From an uncultured Lachnospiraceae bacterium (GTDB lineage: Bacteria; Bacillota; Clostridia; Lachnospirales; Lachnospiraceae): DNA of 34,252 bases. The DNA lies in assembly GCA_946407765.1 (NCBI GenBank), contig CAMJPD010000010.1:1-34252 (forward strand), in the 5' to 3' direction. This document shows positions 1 through 8,162 of this stretch, in pieces. How positions within the stretch are numbered: position 1 is the first letter of the stretch; every line of letters begins with the position of its first letter. A model generated the notes under the pieces. That model was not told the DNA's origin and searched no databases. It was given only the letters and a program-made list of their open reading frames with translations. The translations under genes and the position numbers were made by a program.

Positions 1-270
1 AAGAGGTCCATTGTTTTGAATTATATTAAAATCAGTAAATGAAAGAACTTTCTTCATTCCTGCTGCAATTTTTTTAGCAAGAGGCAATATACTTGATGCA
101 TATTCATCTGGAAGATCAAGTAAATTTTCTGCATGAATTTTTGGAACAATTAAGACATGACCCTTGCTTCCTGGTGCAATATCAAGGAATGCAAGAAACT
201 TATCATCTTCATATACTGATTTTGATGGAATTTGCTTATTTACTATAGAACAAAATATACAATTACTCAT
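1..270 (-). CDS. HIT family protein, partial (C-terminus beyond the left edge)
   Basis: Ninety codons read from the ATG at 270 down to base 1 with no stop. The product begins MSNCIFCSIVNKQIPSKSVY, with the CxxC pair (Cys4, Cys7) of the zinc-binding Hint-like branch, followed by 'FLDIAPGSKGHVLIVPK' and 'IIQNNGPL', both typical of HIT nucleotide hydrolases. The catalytic HxHxH triad would lie just past the window edge, so activity cannot be judged. A Shine-Dalgarno AGGAAGG sits about 6 nt before the ATG. It starts 14 bp after the 3D-domain gene stops and looks like the last visible member of the housekeeping operon. Family members hydrolyse AMP-linked substrates such as AMP-lysine or dinucleotide polyphosphates; the exact substrate cannot be read from sequence. 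Confidence 0.93.
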   Translation of the reverse strand, partial: MSNCIFCSIVNKQIPSKSVYEDDKFLAFLDIAPGSKGHVLIVPKIHAENLLDLPDEYASSILPLAKKIAAGMKKVLSFTDFNIIQNNGPL

Positions 271-284
271 ATCTACCTTCCTTA

Positions 285-884
285 TTATTGATTAATTGGA
301 ATAGCTATATATACATTGGCATATCTATGTCCATGAACTGTTACTGCAACTGCAGCTTCGTGAGGACTTTGATATATATCTATCATGTTTCCTTTTACTG
401 CACCGCCTATATCTTCTACTCTATAAACTCCATTATAAGTTCCTGCCACATCTCTTTGTGCAGTAGTTCCTTCTAATATAATCATAGTTCCCATAGGAAG
501 AACTGTCTTATCTGCTGCAACTGTGTGACCATGTCTTGGAACTGTTCCCGTATATGTAAGTCCAGAACCTTTAGTACATTTTGTACATGTGCAATATCCT
601 GTAAGAGAAAATTCTCCCTTAAGTTCTCCTTTCTTATAAGCTATACCATCTTCATAATATATTCCAAGACTATTTTGTAAATCCCAATTCTTATTATCTG
701 TATCAAGTGGAATAGGAATTGCCGATTCATCTATCTGTGGTGCAAGATCTAAACTTCTAATTCCATCTGTATATATAATATTAGATTTTGTTTCACTCAC
801 AACTAAATTAGTGGCAAATGCTGGAACAACCATGCTATATGATAACAATATACTTATTAATATGTTTAATATAATTTTCTTCAT
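285..884 (-). CDS. secreted 3D-domain protein (MltA-like fold)
   Basis: A protein of 199 residues. I start it at 884, not at the in-frame ATG at 914, because from 884 a classical signal peptide appears (MKKI, then a hydrophobic run, then VPAFA) and AAGGA lies next to it; the 914 start has no Shine-Dalgarno and would overlap ricT. The mature part has a linker and then the 3D domain (PF06725 type). It shows a Cys-rich opening (GYCTCTKCTKGSG), 'TVAADKTVLPMGT', 'YRVEDIGGAVKGNMIDIY' with the aspartates that name the domain, and a late HGHRYANVYI strand. In Bacillota this domain occurs in secreted cell-wall proteins such as YocH and Rpf/Sps-like factors and shares the MltA double-psi barrel. A cell-wall role is likely; enzymatic activity is unproven. 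The start lies 4 bp past the ricT stop. Confidence 0.88.
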   Translation of the reverse strand: MKKIILNILISILLSYSMVVPAFATNLVVSETKSNIIYTDGIRSLDLAPQIDESAIPIPLDTDNKNWDLQNSLGIYYEDGIAYKKGELKGEFSLTGYCTCTKCTKGSGLTYTGTVPRHGHTVAADKTVLPMGTMIILEGTTAQRDVAGTYNGVYRVEDIGGAVKGNMIDIYQSPHEAAVAVTVHGHRYANVYIAIPINQ

Positions 885-888
885 TTCC

Positions 889-1794
889 TTAATCCAATTT
901 ACTTTGTGACTCATCGTTTTCTAGAATAGAAAGATCTGCTAGTTCTTGCATATCTTGCTTTGAAATTTCTTCTTTCTTCTTTTTCTTGGCAAATTTTATT
1001 TCATTAACATTATAAGTTCTAAGTTCTTTATCCCCATTATTACTTTCTACAACAACTTTTACTGTTGATAATAGTGGCATAACACTGCCTACGACTCCCT
1101 TAACCCCATCTGGACAAGTAACTGTATCTCCTTGTGATGGCATGATTTCATTCATATACTGATATGCTTCTTGTTCATTCTTTAAGCAACATTTTAACTT
1201 GCCACAAGCTCCAGAAATTTTAGATGAAGTAAGAGCTAGATTTTGTGCTTTAACCATCTTAATTCCTACAGTGGCAAATTCTGGAAGGAAAGTTTTACAG
1301 CAATATTCTCTTCCACATACACCAAGACCACCAACTATTTTTGCTTCATCACGAACGCCAACTTGTCTTAATTCTATTCTTGTGTGAAAGTATGAACCAA
1401 GTTCTCTTGCAAGTTCTCTAAAATCCACTCTTCCTTCTGCCGAGAAATAAAATAATATTTTAGAACCATCGAATGCATATTCACAATCAAGACATTTCAT
1501 CTCCAGGCCAAGCTTCTTTACTTTTTCTTTTATTACAAGCATCGCCTCTGGTTCTTTCTTCTTGTTCTCCATCATTGCAAAATCATCTTCTACAGTTGAC
1601 TTCCTAATGATTGGTTTTATAGGGTACTTTGAATCCTTAGGATCAATTTCTCTATTTACAAATACCACCTTTCCATATTCTAGCCCTCTCTGAGTTTCAA
1701 CTATACAATGATTGTCTACTTGTAAATCTAGATTCCCTTGGTCAAAATAATATATCTTACCAGCTGTTCTAAATCTAACTCCTGCTATTTTCAT
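889..1794 (-). CDS. ricT: RicT/YaaT-type PSP1 domain protein
   Basis: A protein of 301 residues matching the PSP1 family. It opens MKIAGVRFRTAGKIYYFD and has the conserved core 'GRVDFRELARELGSYFHTRIELRQVGVRDEAK', then the cysteine-rich stretch 'GGLGVCGREYCCKTF' and 'SGACGKLKCCL'. In Bacillus subtilis RicT (YaaT) is part of the RicAFT complex, which carries [4Fe-4S] clusters and affects RNase Y-dependent mRNA maturation and Spo0A phosphorelay activity. The gene overlaps the end of holB by 20 bp, and holB next to yaaT is a very common arrangement in Bacillota, which supports the name. The C-terminus is lysine-rich and acidic and not conserved. Whether this organism sporulates cannot be told from this gene. 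Confidence 0.93.
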   Translation of the reverse strand: MKIAGVRFRTAGKIYYFDQGNLDLQVDNHCIVETQRGLEYGKVVFVNREIDPKDSKYPIKPIIRKSTVEDDFAMMENKKKEPEAMLVIKEKVKKLGLEMKCLDCEYAFDGSKILFYFSAEGRVDFRELARELGSYFHTRIELRQVGVRDEAKIVGGLGVCGREYCCKTFLPEFATVGIKMVKAQNLALTSSKISGACGKLKCCLKNEQEAYQYMNEIMPSQGDTVTCPDGVKGVVGSVMPLLSTVKVVVESNNGDKELRTYNVNEIKFAKKKKKEEISKQDMQELADLSILENDESQSKLD

Positions 1795-2617
1795 TCTTTA
1801 TACTCCTTAAAGCGACGAACACTTCATCTAAAAACAATTGCTTATCAATATTATTGTTCAAGTATGTAAGAAATCTCTCAGTTATCTCTAATGACTTCTC
1901 AATACTTTCTATTGTGAAAGTTGAAATTATGCCAACATACTCAGCTTCTTTATTTCCATATACTAGCAAGTTTTTATTTCTTGTCATACCGTATACTATA
2001 GCATCTCTGAAAATAAGTCGCAGAACATCAAGCATATTCCTAAATTCTTCTTTACTTTTTTGAATTTGCTTTGAGAATTGATATAGCCCGCCATAATTTT
2101 TAGTTTTATAAGACAAGAAGGCAAATATCTCATCAACATAATCTTTATGCAATAACGACTTTATGTATGCATTCTTAGTATCTGAAATAATATATTTTAT
2201 ACATCTACTAAGTATAGTAGGAAGAAGTAAATCCTTATTCTTAGTTACAAGTATGATGCTTACATATTCTGGTGGTTCTTCAAGTGTCTTAAGTAATGCA
2301 TTAGATGCATCATTGTTCATATATCCTGCATCAGATATGATATAAAATTTTCTTCTTGATATAAATGGCATCTTCACACAATCTGCCACTACATCTTCTC
2401 TTATGTCTGCTATTTTTATTTCTGAATCTTTATCAATTATCTTTACATCAGGATGTTCCAGTATATCAACTTCTGAATTTTCACTTATAACATCTCTAAC
2501 TAGTGTGAAGGCAACTTCTTTGGCAAGACTAATATCACTGCTTTCAATTAAATAAGCATTAAATAAAATATCACTTCTTATTCTATTTTGCACATTTATT
2601 TCTATATTATTAGTCAT
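1775..2617 (-). CDS. holB: DNA polymerase III delta-prime subunit
   Basis: A protein of 280 residues, somewhat shorter than typical HolB (about 320-330). Visible features are the AAA+ clamp-loader pattern 'FYIISDAGYMNNDASNALLKTLEEPPEYVSIILVT' (sensor and 'LLKTLEEPP' box) and the 'LLPTILSRCIKY' SRC motif that delivers the arginine finger to a neighbouring subunit. The normal Walker A is not evident, as expected for delta-prime. It overlaps the guanylate-kinase-like gene by 8 bp upstream and ricT by 20 bp downstream, so translation is probably coupled. Its role is to help the clamp loader put the beta clamp on DNA. The N-terminal portion is divergent and slightly truncated compared with Bacillus HolB. 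Confidence 0.9.
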   Translation of the reverse strand: MTNNIEINVQNRIRSDILFNAYLIESSDISLAKEVAFTLVRDVISENSEVDILEHPDVKIIDKDSEIKIADIREDVVADCVKMPFISRRKFYIISDAGYMNNDASNALLKTLEEPPEYVSIILVTKNKDLLLPTILSRCIKYIISDTKNAYIKSLLHKDYVDEIFAFLSYKTKNYGGLYQFSKQIQKSKEEFRNMLDVLRLIFRDAIVYGMTRNKNLLVYGNKEAEYVGIISTFTIESIEKSLEITERFLTYLNNNIDKQLFLDEVFVALRSIKNENSRS

Positions 2618-3185
2618 TTATATACTTTTCTATCTCTTTTTTAACTTCTTCAAAACACTTTTCAAAGTCATAATTCTCAAATCTTTTTGTAATATTAACT
2701 GCTTTTATATTTTCATCGCTAAAATCCTTGGCATCTGCAACGAGTCTTCTTTCCATCTCTTCAAGTTTTGGAGTTATCTGAGCCATCTCTCTTTTTAAGG
2801 CTCTTTGTCTTCTTGTCTCATCATCTATATCAAGATAAATTGGACATATGAACTCTTCTCCAAAATATTTTCTTGCCTTATCATAAGATTCTAGTGTTCC
2901 TATAGTAATATAATTTTTAGTTTTAGAAATTGTACCATCGTCTATTGTTGCATATATCCATGGACCTTCTACCGTATCATAAACTCTCTTTTCTATAATT
3001 TTTAAATTAGGATCATCAAAAAATTCTTTCGTTCTGAAATAATATTCTACACCATCTACTTCTTCATACCTTCTTGGTCTTGATGTATATATTACAAGAG
3101 GATTGATATTTTTAATATCAGATATAATCCTTTTATACATAGCATCTTTTCCAGATGCAGTTTTCCCCATAAGATAAAATATCAT
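2610..3185 (-). CDS. guanylate-kinase-like P-loop protein
   Basis: A protein of 191 residues with a P-loop at residues 7-14 (GKTASGKD), then 'VIYTSRPRRYEEVDGVEYYF', which corresponds to the GMP-binding TTRxPRxGExxGxDY element of guanylate kinase. The next conserved block is altered: a normal Gmk has a sequence like EYAEVHGNYYGT, here 'RVYDTVEGPWIYAT'. The Arg-rich lid region 'RRQRALKRE' is present. This suggests a divergent nucleoside monophosphate kinase that may not be the main Gmk of the cell. Its ATG overlaps the stop of the preceding membrane protein gene (ATGA), and it overlaps holB downstream. Similar Gmk-like genes just before holB are known to me in clostridial genomes, but a biochemical role is not. 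Confidence 0.8.
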   Translation of the reverse strand: MIFYLMGKTASGKDAMYKRIISDIKNINPLVIYTSRPRRYEEVDGVEYYFRTKEFFDDPNLKIIEKRVYDTVEGPWIYATIDDGTISKTKNYITIGTLESYDKARKYFGEEFICPIYLDIDDETRRQRALKREMAQITPKLEEMERRLVADAKDFSDENIKAVNITKRFENYDFEKCFEEVKKEIEKYIND

Positions 3186-4249
3186 CTGCTTGATCCTGGA
3201 CCTTGTTCATTAGGATTGAAAGTTCCATATGGGTTAAAACTAAATGGGACCCTTGTTGTTTCATTAGTTGTCCTGGTATTAGGTAGACCAGAACCTGGAA
3301 CTACAGAAGATTGATTTGAATTTGAAAATGGAAATGGAGCTGCGCTTTCTCTGCTTACATCCTGAGCGCTTGTTTCGTTATTGCTATTTTGCATAGCAGC
3401 TTCTTTACTATATACTGACTTATTAAGATATTGACCTATATACTCAATTGTTCCATTTTCTGCTCTGAGCATAGTTCCTGCTTCACAATAATAAACTGCA
3501 TTTCCTATTACTTTATATCCATCAACCTTAGTTCCAAATGATTCTCTTTTAGTCTGACCAAGATGGACTCTATATAATTTGCCCGCAAACTTTTCACTGC
3601 GACCTAATGCAAGATAATATAAATAATTTCCTTGACCTGTTAACATATATTTTGAAGAGTATTGTTTATCTTCATCACCACCAAGATATAATTTTTCATC
3701 ACTTCCTGTTCTACGCTGTATCATAATTGGATAATAATTATCATATGTATTGTCTTTCTCATCAAGGAATGCATCATATGAAGTTGTTCTTGCATTACTT
3801 GGTTTATCTTTCAAAATTACTTGTGGAACATAATATTTATCTTGTCTTATATTTACGAGAACACCTTTATCAAGTGTATATATCTGTCCATTCTCTTTAT
3901 ACTCACCATCATATACTATTTCATCTTTTCCTATATAATATGCCTTGCCATCTGAATCAATCCACTCATCCTTAGCATACTTACCACTTTCTTTCAGATA
4001 TTTTGTATTGGCACCATTAGTCACAAACATTCCAGTCCTTGTTCCTGCAACATTAGAATCATATGCCGTCTCTGTTAACTCAACAACTACACCATCAGTT
4101 AGAGAAATCTCATTCACTTTTGTAATGACAAATAGGCAGGCAAATATAGAGATAGATATCATAAATAAAGCGACAACAATGCGCCCAAAACTTACACTTA
4201 TATCTTCACCCCTACGGACTTTTCTATAATTTCTACTATACGCTGCCAT
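3182..4249 (-). CDS. uncharacterised single-pass membrane protein
   Basis: A protein of 355 residues that I cannot name. It has a basic N-terminus (SRNYRKVRRGED), one membrane segment at about residues 24-46 (IVVALFMISISIFACLFVIT), and an extracytoplasmic part with weak internal periodicity of short Tyr/Gly-rich strands, for example 'GKAYYIGKDEIVYDG', 'GQIYTLDKGVLVN', 'GNYLYYLALGR' and 'GYKVIGNAVYYC'. These resemble beta-propeller or WG-like repeats, but this is only an impression. The last 70 residues are rich in Ser, Asn, Pro and Thr and look disordered. The topology is probably N-in with the bulk outside. It lies in the housekeeping operon, 8 bp after birA and in ATGA overlap with the next gene. 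Confidence 0.75.
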   Translation of the reverse strand: MAAYSRNYRKVRRGEDISVSFGRIVVALFMISISIFACLFVITKVNEISLTDGVVVELTETAYDSNVAGTRTGMFVTNGANTKYLKESGKYAKDEWIDSDGKAYYIGKDEIVYDGEYKENGQIYTLDKGVLVNIRQDKYYVPQVILKDKPSNARTTSYDAFLDEKDNTYDNYYPIMIQRRTGSDEKLYLGGDEDKQYSSKYMLTGQGNYLYYLALGRSEKFAGKLYRVHLGQTKRESFGTKVDGYKVIGNAVYYCEAGTMLRAENGTIEYIGQYLNKSVYSKEAAMQNSNNETSAQDVSRESAAPFPFSNSNQSSVVPGSGLPNTRTTNETTRVPFSFNPYGTFNPNEQGPGSSR

Positions 4250-4257
4250 TTTTAAAA

Positions 4258-4992
4258 TTATATCATAATTTCTATATCATTTCTTGATACGATTTCTACG
4301 CTTGTTTTATCGTTTGTTATTATTAAATGTCCCATATTATTAACCTTTGTTGCTATATATTTATCGCCTCCATACAAAACTTCCTTGCCGAGTATTAAAT
4401 TATCATTCATATATATCTCATCAATTTCATTTTTATCAAGAGATTCTAAAATTAATTTTATGATTTCACATATTATTATATTTTTATCTACATCTTCATT
4501 ATTATCAAAAATATATCCTGCGATTTTTGTTAAGTCATTATCACTAAGAACTTTTTCATCTATTCTAAATAAATTTATTCCTATACCTATGATTATAGAA
4601 TTATCTTGCATAATGTTTTCGCAGAGTATGCCGCATACTTTTTTATTATCATAATATAAATCATTCACCCATTTTATCTTAAGATTTTTATTATAAATCT
4701 TCTTAAATACTTCATGTACACAGACAGCGGCTTTTTCTGTTATATATTTATAATTATTATTTTTAATTAAAATTGAAAAATAAATTCCGCTTGCTTGTTC
4801 TGAAACAAAAGATCTACCATTAGAACCTCTTCCTCCTTCTTGCATAAGGGCGACTTCACAGATAGTATTATTAAAATTTTTTATTTTCTTAAGGTCGTCA
4901 TTAGTAGATATTGTCCTATCTACTAAAATTAATTCACAGTCTAACTGCTTTAATAACCTACTTAAGATATTCTTATCTAATTCATTAATCAT
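4258..4992 (-). CDS. birA: biotin--[acetyl-CoA-carboxylase] ligase, HTH-less form
   Basis: A protein of 244 residues carrying the catalytic biotin protein ligase domain: 'LVDRTISTNDDLKK', the nucleotide loop 'EGGRGSNGRSF' (GRGRxGR-like), 'ASGIYFSILIK', 'LKIKWVNDLYYDNKKVCGIL' with the KWPND-type motif, and 'SIIIGIGINL'. The N-terminal helix-turn-helix of bifunctional BirA is absent, so it should be an enzyme only and not a biotin operon repressor. It attaches biotin to the lysine of biotin carboxyl carrier domains by way of biotinyl-5'-AMP. It starts 1 bp after the stop of the phosphopantetheinyl transferase gene. Both genes modify carrier proteins after translation, which gives the pair a common theme. 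Confidence 0.93.
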   Translation of the reverse strand: MINELDKNILSRLLKQLDCELILVDRTISTNDDLKKIKNFNNTICEVALMQEGGRGSNGRSFVSEQASGIYFSILIKNNNYKYITEKAAVCVHEVFKKIYNKNLKIKWVNDLYYDNKKVCGILCENIMQDNSIIIGIGINLFRIDEKVLSDNDLTKIAGYIFDNNEDVDKNIIICEIIKLILESLDKNEIDEIYMNDNLILGKEVLYGGDKYIATKVNNMGHLIITNDKTSVEIVSRNDIEIMI

Positions 4993-4993
4993 A

Positions 4994-5653
4994 TTATTTA
5001 TAAATATTTATTATGTCGCTAGCAAAATCATTATATTCTGAGCAAACTGTTATTATATAATCTTCAAAACAATAGTTTTTAAAATATATCTTATGTCCAT
5101 CGAAAGATAGGTCATTAATATCACCTTTTTTATCATATATTGACATATTTTTTATATCTTTAAGTCCACTTCCTTTATACTTAACAAAACTTTCTTTATA
5201 AGTCCATAATTTTAAAAACTCTTCTTTTTTATTTTCTATACTTACTTTTGCAAAATATTCTTGTTCTTCTTTACTTGCTATCTTATTAATTATATCTATA
5301 TTAATTCTACTATTATCTAATTTTTCTATATCGCACCCTATATTACTACTTGCAAATGAACATATTGCAATATCTTTACTATGAGATATATTAAAAAATA
5401 TATTATTTGTATTTTTAATATAGGGCATTCCTTCTATATTAAAATCTATATCTGTCTTATTTGGATCTATATTTAAATCGCATAGGCCATTAAAAAAACA
5501 AGCCCCTGCTGCAAGTGATAAGGTTTTGGCCTGCATATTTTGTATCTTATCTATCTTGCATCTACGCCATAGGGGGAGCTTTTCATAGTAATCTTCATAT
5601 ATTTGCTTATTTTCAAATATTTGCCTTTCTGCTAGATATGTAATAACTTGCAT
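4994..5653 (-). CDS. Sfp-type 4'-phosphopantetheinyl transferase
   Basis: Two hundred and nineteen residues from the ATG at 5653; an in-frame TTG at 5671 is possible but has no ribosome site. Conserved elements are 'FFNISHSKDIAICSF', 'NIGCDIEKLD' (Mg-binding Asp and Glu) and 'LKLWTYKESFVKYKGSGL' (the W[KT]xKE[AS]xxK signature). The enzyme transfers phosphopantetheine from CoA to a serine on carrier proteins. Sfp/Gsp-type enzymes usually serve secondary-metabolite synthases, but a few Clostridia use them for other carriers. No carrier-protein gene is visible nearby. It appears to be the first gene of the operon that runs to the left edge. Upstream is a divergent AT-rich region of about 140 bp facing the anti-sigma gene. 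Confidence 0.9.
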   Translation of the reverse strand: MQVITYLAERQIFENKQIYEDYYEKLPLWRRCKIDKIQNMQAKTLSLAAGACFFNGLCDLNIDPNKTDIDFNIEGMPYIKNTNNIFFNISHSKDIAICSFASSNIGCDIEKLDNSRINIDIINKIASKEEQEYFAKVSIENKKEEFLKLWTYKESFVKYKGSGLKDIKNMSIYDKKGDINDLSFDGHKIYFKNYCFEDYIITVCSEYNDFASDIINIYK

Positions 5654-5790
5654 ATTTATATATATTTCCAACTATTTTTATAATGATTATATCACAAACT
5701 TTATTAATTATTATTTTAGACCATAATGCTTAGTGAAATATTTATAATATTATGATACAATTAATTAAGATACTTTTTTAGGGATTGTTT

Positions 5791-6207
5791 ATGGACAAAG
5801 CAAATACAATCGATGAAGTAATTAAATTTTCTGCAGATAAGTTATCATTTGATATGCTAGATTCTTGTATTGTAAAATTTAATGAATTTGCAAAGGAACA
5901 TGAAATAGACCCTAAAACAACTTCTGTAAGCTGCATAATAATTGATGAAGTAGTTAACAATATTATTTCATACTCAGGAGCCAAGAATTTTGAAATGCGC
6001 ATGGTGCTTGAAGACGGCAAGGTATATTTCATATTTAGAGATAATGGAACTAAATATGATCCTACTGTAGATGCAATAGAAGAAGCAAAGCAGCATCAAA
6101 ATGATGGTAAGCCAGGTGGATACGGTGCAAGTATCATATGCACACTTGCAGATACAACATATAAATACGAAGATGGATACAATGTTCTTGAAACACATAT
6201 AAAATAA
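5791..6207 (+). CDS. RsbW/SpoIIAB-like anti-sigma ATP-binding switch kinase
   Basis: One hundred and thirty-eight residues from the ATG at 5791, which has AGGG about 8 nt upstream; a TTG 6 bp earlier is a weaker choice. It is a GHKL/HATPase domain of the serine-kinase anti-sigma type, with an N-box 'IIDEVVNNIISYSG', a G1 box 'FRDNGTKYDP' and a G2 region 'GKPGGYGASII'. Such proteins bind either a sigma factor or a STAS antagonist and phosphorylate the antagonist. The next gene, 10 bp downstream, is exactly such an antagonist. No sigma factor or PP2C phosphatase gene is adjacent, so the target cannot be named. Confidence 0.9.
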   Translation: MDKANTIDEVIKFSADKLSFDMLDSCIVKFNEFAKEHEIDPKTTSVSCIIIDEVVNNIISYSGAKNFEMRMVLEDGKVYFIFRDNGTKYDPTVDAIEEAKQHQNDGKPGGYGASIICTLADTTYKYEDGYNVLETHIK

Positions 6208-6217
6208 GGAGTGTATT

Positions 6218-6502
6218 ATGGAAATTGAAGTAAAAAATGAAGGAGCCCTTACAACTTTTATTATAACTGGAAGAATAGATACTATGACAGCTCCAGATCT
6301 TGAGAATGCAATCTCAACTGACATTCAAGATTTAACTATGGATTTTTCTAATGTTAATTATATTTCAAGTGCAGGACTTAGAGTTCTCTTACTTGCACAG
6401 AAAAAAATAAAGGGTGCGCTTAAGATCGCACACCCTAATAATGTTGTTCTTGATATTTTTAAACTAACTGGACTTGATCAAGCACTCACTATAGAAGATT
6501 AA
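6218..6502 (+). CDS. STAS-domain anti-sigma factor antagonist
   Basis: A protein of 94 residues, the normal length for a single STAS domain. It has the phosphoacceptor loop 'VNYISSAGLRVLLLAQKK', with Ser50/Ser51 at the position modified by the partner kinase in SpoIIAA/RsbV proteins. A good ribosome site (AAGGAG) precedes the ATG. It forms a two-gene partner-switching module with the upstream kinase. In the known mechanism the unphosphorylated form captures the kinase and frees its target. The stop codon lies one base from the stop of the convergent pckA gene, leaving no separate terminator space. Confidence 0.92.
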   Translation: MEIEVKNEGALTTFIITGRIDTMTAPDLENAISTDIQDLTMDFSNVNYISSAGLRVLLLAQKKIKGALKIAHPNNVVLDIFKLTGLDQALTIED

Positions 6503-6503
6503 T

Positions 6504-8081
6504 TTATGCTTTTGGTCCAGCATTTTTTATTTCTGCTGGCATATTTGGATATTTCTTTTCGAAATTCTCCATAAACATCTTAGCAAGTTTATCTGCCTGT
6601 GCATCATATGCACTCTTATCACTCCATGTATCTCTTGGATTTAATACTTCAGAAGGAACATCTGTTACACTTTGTGGAACTTCTAAATTAAATCTTTCAT
6701 CATGCTTATATTCTGCCTTAGCAAGTTCACCATTGAGCGCTGCAGTAATCATACTTCTTGTATATTTTAATTTCATACGGCTACCAACTCCATATGGACC
6801 GCCGCTCCATCCTGTATTTACAAGATAAACTGCTGTTCCGTACTTATCTAATTTTTCACCAAGCATTTTAGAATAAACAGATGGGTCTAGTGGCATAAAT
6901 GGCTCACCAAATAGAGTTGAGAATGTTGGTTGTGGCTCTGTTACTCCTCTTTCAGTTCCTGCAAGTTTTGAAGTAAAGCCAGTTACAAAATGATACATTG
7001 CAGCTTCTTTAGATAATTTAGAAATTGGAGGAAGAACACCGAAGGCATCTGCTGTAAGGAAGATTACAACCTTAGGAACGCCACCAACTCCAGGTACTTG
7101 TGAATTAGAAATAAATTCTATAGGATAACCTACTCTTGTATTTTCTGTTATGCTCTTGTCACTATAATCTGGGATTCTTGTTTCCTTATCATATACGACA
7201 TTTTCTATTAAAGAACCAAATTTTATTGCTCTATAAATTTCTGGCTCATTTTCTTCTTTGAGATCTATACATTTTGCATAGCAACCACCTTCAAAATTGA
7301 ATACGCCGTCATCACACCAGCCATGCTCATCATCACCTATTAATTTTCTATTAGGATCTGCAGAAAGAGTTGTCTTACCTGTTCCTGATAATCCAAAAAA
7401 TATAGCACTTTCCTTAGTATTTGGATCCATATTACTTGAACAATGCATAGGTAGGATATTCTCATCAACTGGATATACAAAATTTAATATAGAAAATACT
7501 GTCTTCTTAATTTCACCGCAATATCCACTTCCTGCAATAATTGCTTCCTTTGCTTCGTAATCTATCATAATTGCAGCTTCAGAATTTATTCCAAATTCTT
7601 TTGGATCGCATTTATATCCTGGAACTGCAAGTATCTGCCAATCTGGATTTCCATAGCTTGCAAGTTCTTCTGCACTTGGTCTTATAAGCAAATTGTGAAT
7701 GAATAAATTTTGATGTGGAAGTTCATTTATAATTCTAAATTTTCTTGTGTATTTTTTATTGGCACCACCAAAACCATCAAAAATATAAACTTCCTTGCCA
7801 TTTAAGTATTCACACATTTTTTTCTTGATTGCCTGGAATGTTTCTCTTTTTGTTGGAACATTGACACTACCCCAAGCAATTTTATCGTGAATGCCAGGAG
7901 TATCTACAATAAACTTATCCTTAGGTGAACGGCCAGTATACTTTCCTGTGAAAACAGCAAGAGCACCAGTATTGATCAGATTTGATTCACCTCTTGAAAT
8001 AGACTTTTCGACCAAAGCTGCAGGAGAAAGATTTCTAAACACTGCACTAGCTTTGATTCCTTGTTCTTCTAATCCGTACAT
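6504..8081 (-). CDS. pckA: phosphoenolpyruvate carboxykinase (ATP)
   Basis: Five hundred and twenty-five residues of the ATP-dependent PEPCK family. I start it at the ATG at 8081, because the Shine-Dalgarno AAGGAG is 6 nt upstream of it; the ATG at 8087 directly abuts that site. Hallmarks are 'TGRSPKDKFIVD', 'YCGEIKKTVFS' (substrate and metal lysine region), 'IFFGLSGTGKTTLSADP' (P-loop, about residues 230-240), 'LIGDDEHGW', and 'NTGWSGGPYGVGSRMKLKYTRSMI'. The enzyme interconverts oxaloacetate plus ATP with PEP plus CO2. In anaerobes it often works toward oxaloacetate formation in C4-acid fermentation, and it can also feed gluconeogenesis toward the glycogen genes found downstream. It is monocistronic with its own promoter at 8120-8148. 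Confidence 0.98.
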   Translation of the reverse strand: MYGLEEQGIKASAVFRNLSPAALVEKSISRGESNLINTGALAVFTGKYTGRSPKDKFIVDTPGIHDKIAWGSVNVPTKRETFQAIKKKMCEYLNGKEVYIFDGFGGANKKYTRKFRIINELPHQNLFIHNLLIRPSAEELASYGNPDWQILAVPGYKCDPKEFGINSEAAIMIDYEAKEAIIAGSGYCGEIKKTVFSILNFVYPVDENILPMHCSSNMDPNTKESAIFFGLSGTGKTTLSADPNRKLIGDDEHGWCDDGVFNFEGGCYAKCIDLKEENEPEIYRAIKFGSLIENVVYDKETRIPDYSDKSITENTRVGYPIEFISNSQVPGVGGVPKVVIFLTADAFGVLPPISKLSKEAAMYHFVTGFTSKLAGTERGVTEPQPTFSTLFGEPFMPLDPSVYSKMLGEKLDKYGTAVYLVNTGWSGGPYGVGSRMKLKYTRSMITAALNGELAKAEYKHDERFNLEVPQSVTDVPSEVLNPRDTWSDKSAYDAQADKLAKMFMENFEKKYPNMPAEIKNAGPKA

Positions 8082-8119
8082 AAACATCTCCTTATAAATT
8101 TAACAAAAACATTATTGTT

Positions 8120-8148
8120 ATTATAATATTTTAAATTATTCATTGCAA
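8120..8148 (-). promoter_or_regulatory. sigma-A-like promoter of pckA
   Basis: On the minus strand, TTGCAA (8148-8143) and TATAAT (8125-8120) are separated by exactly 17 bp. The position is 39 bp before the pckA start codon. It lies between pckA and the upstream co-directional polyferredoxin gene, so pckA is probably transcribed on its own. Confidence 0.75.
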
Positions 8149-8162
8149 ATATTAAAACATTA

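Noticed and set aside
5654-5790. Promoters in the divergent region between ppt and the anti-sigma gene
   Set aside because: Several TATAAT-like boxes exist on both strands, but none has a convincing -35 box at 16-18 bp, so no specific site is called.
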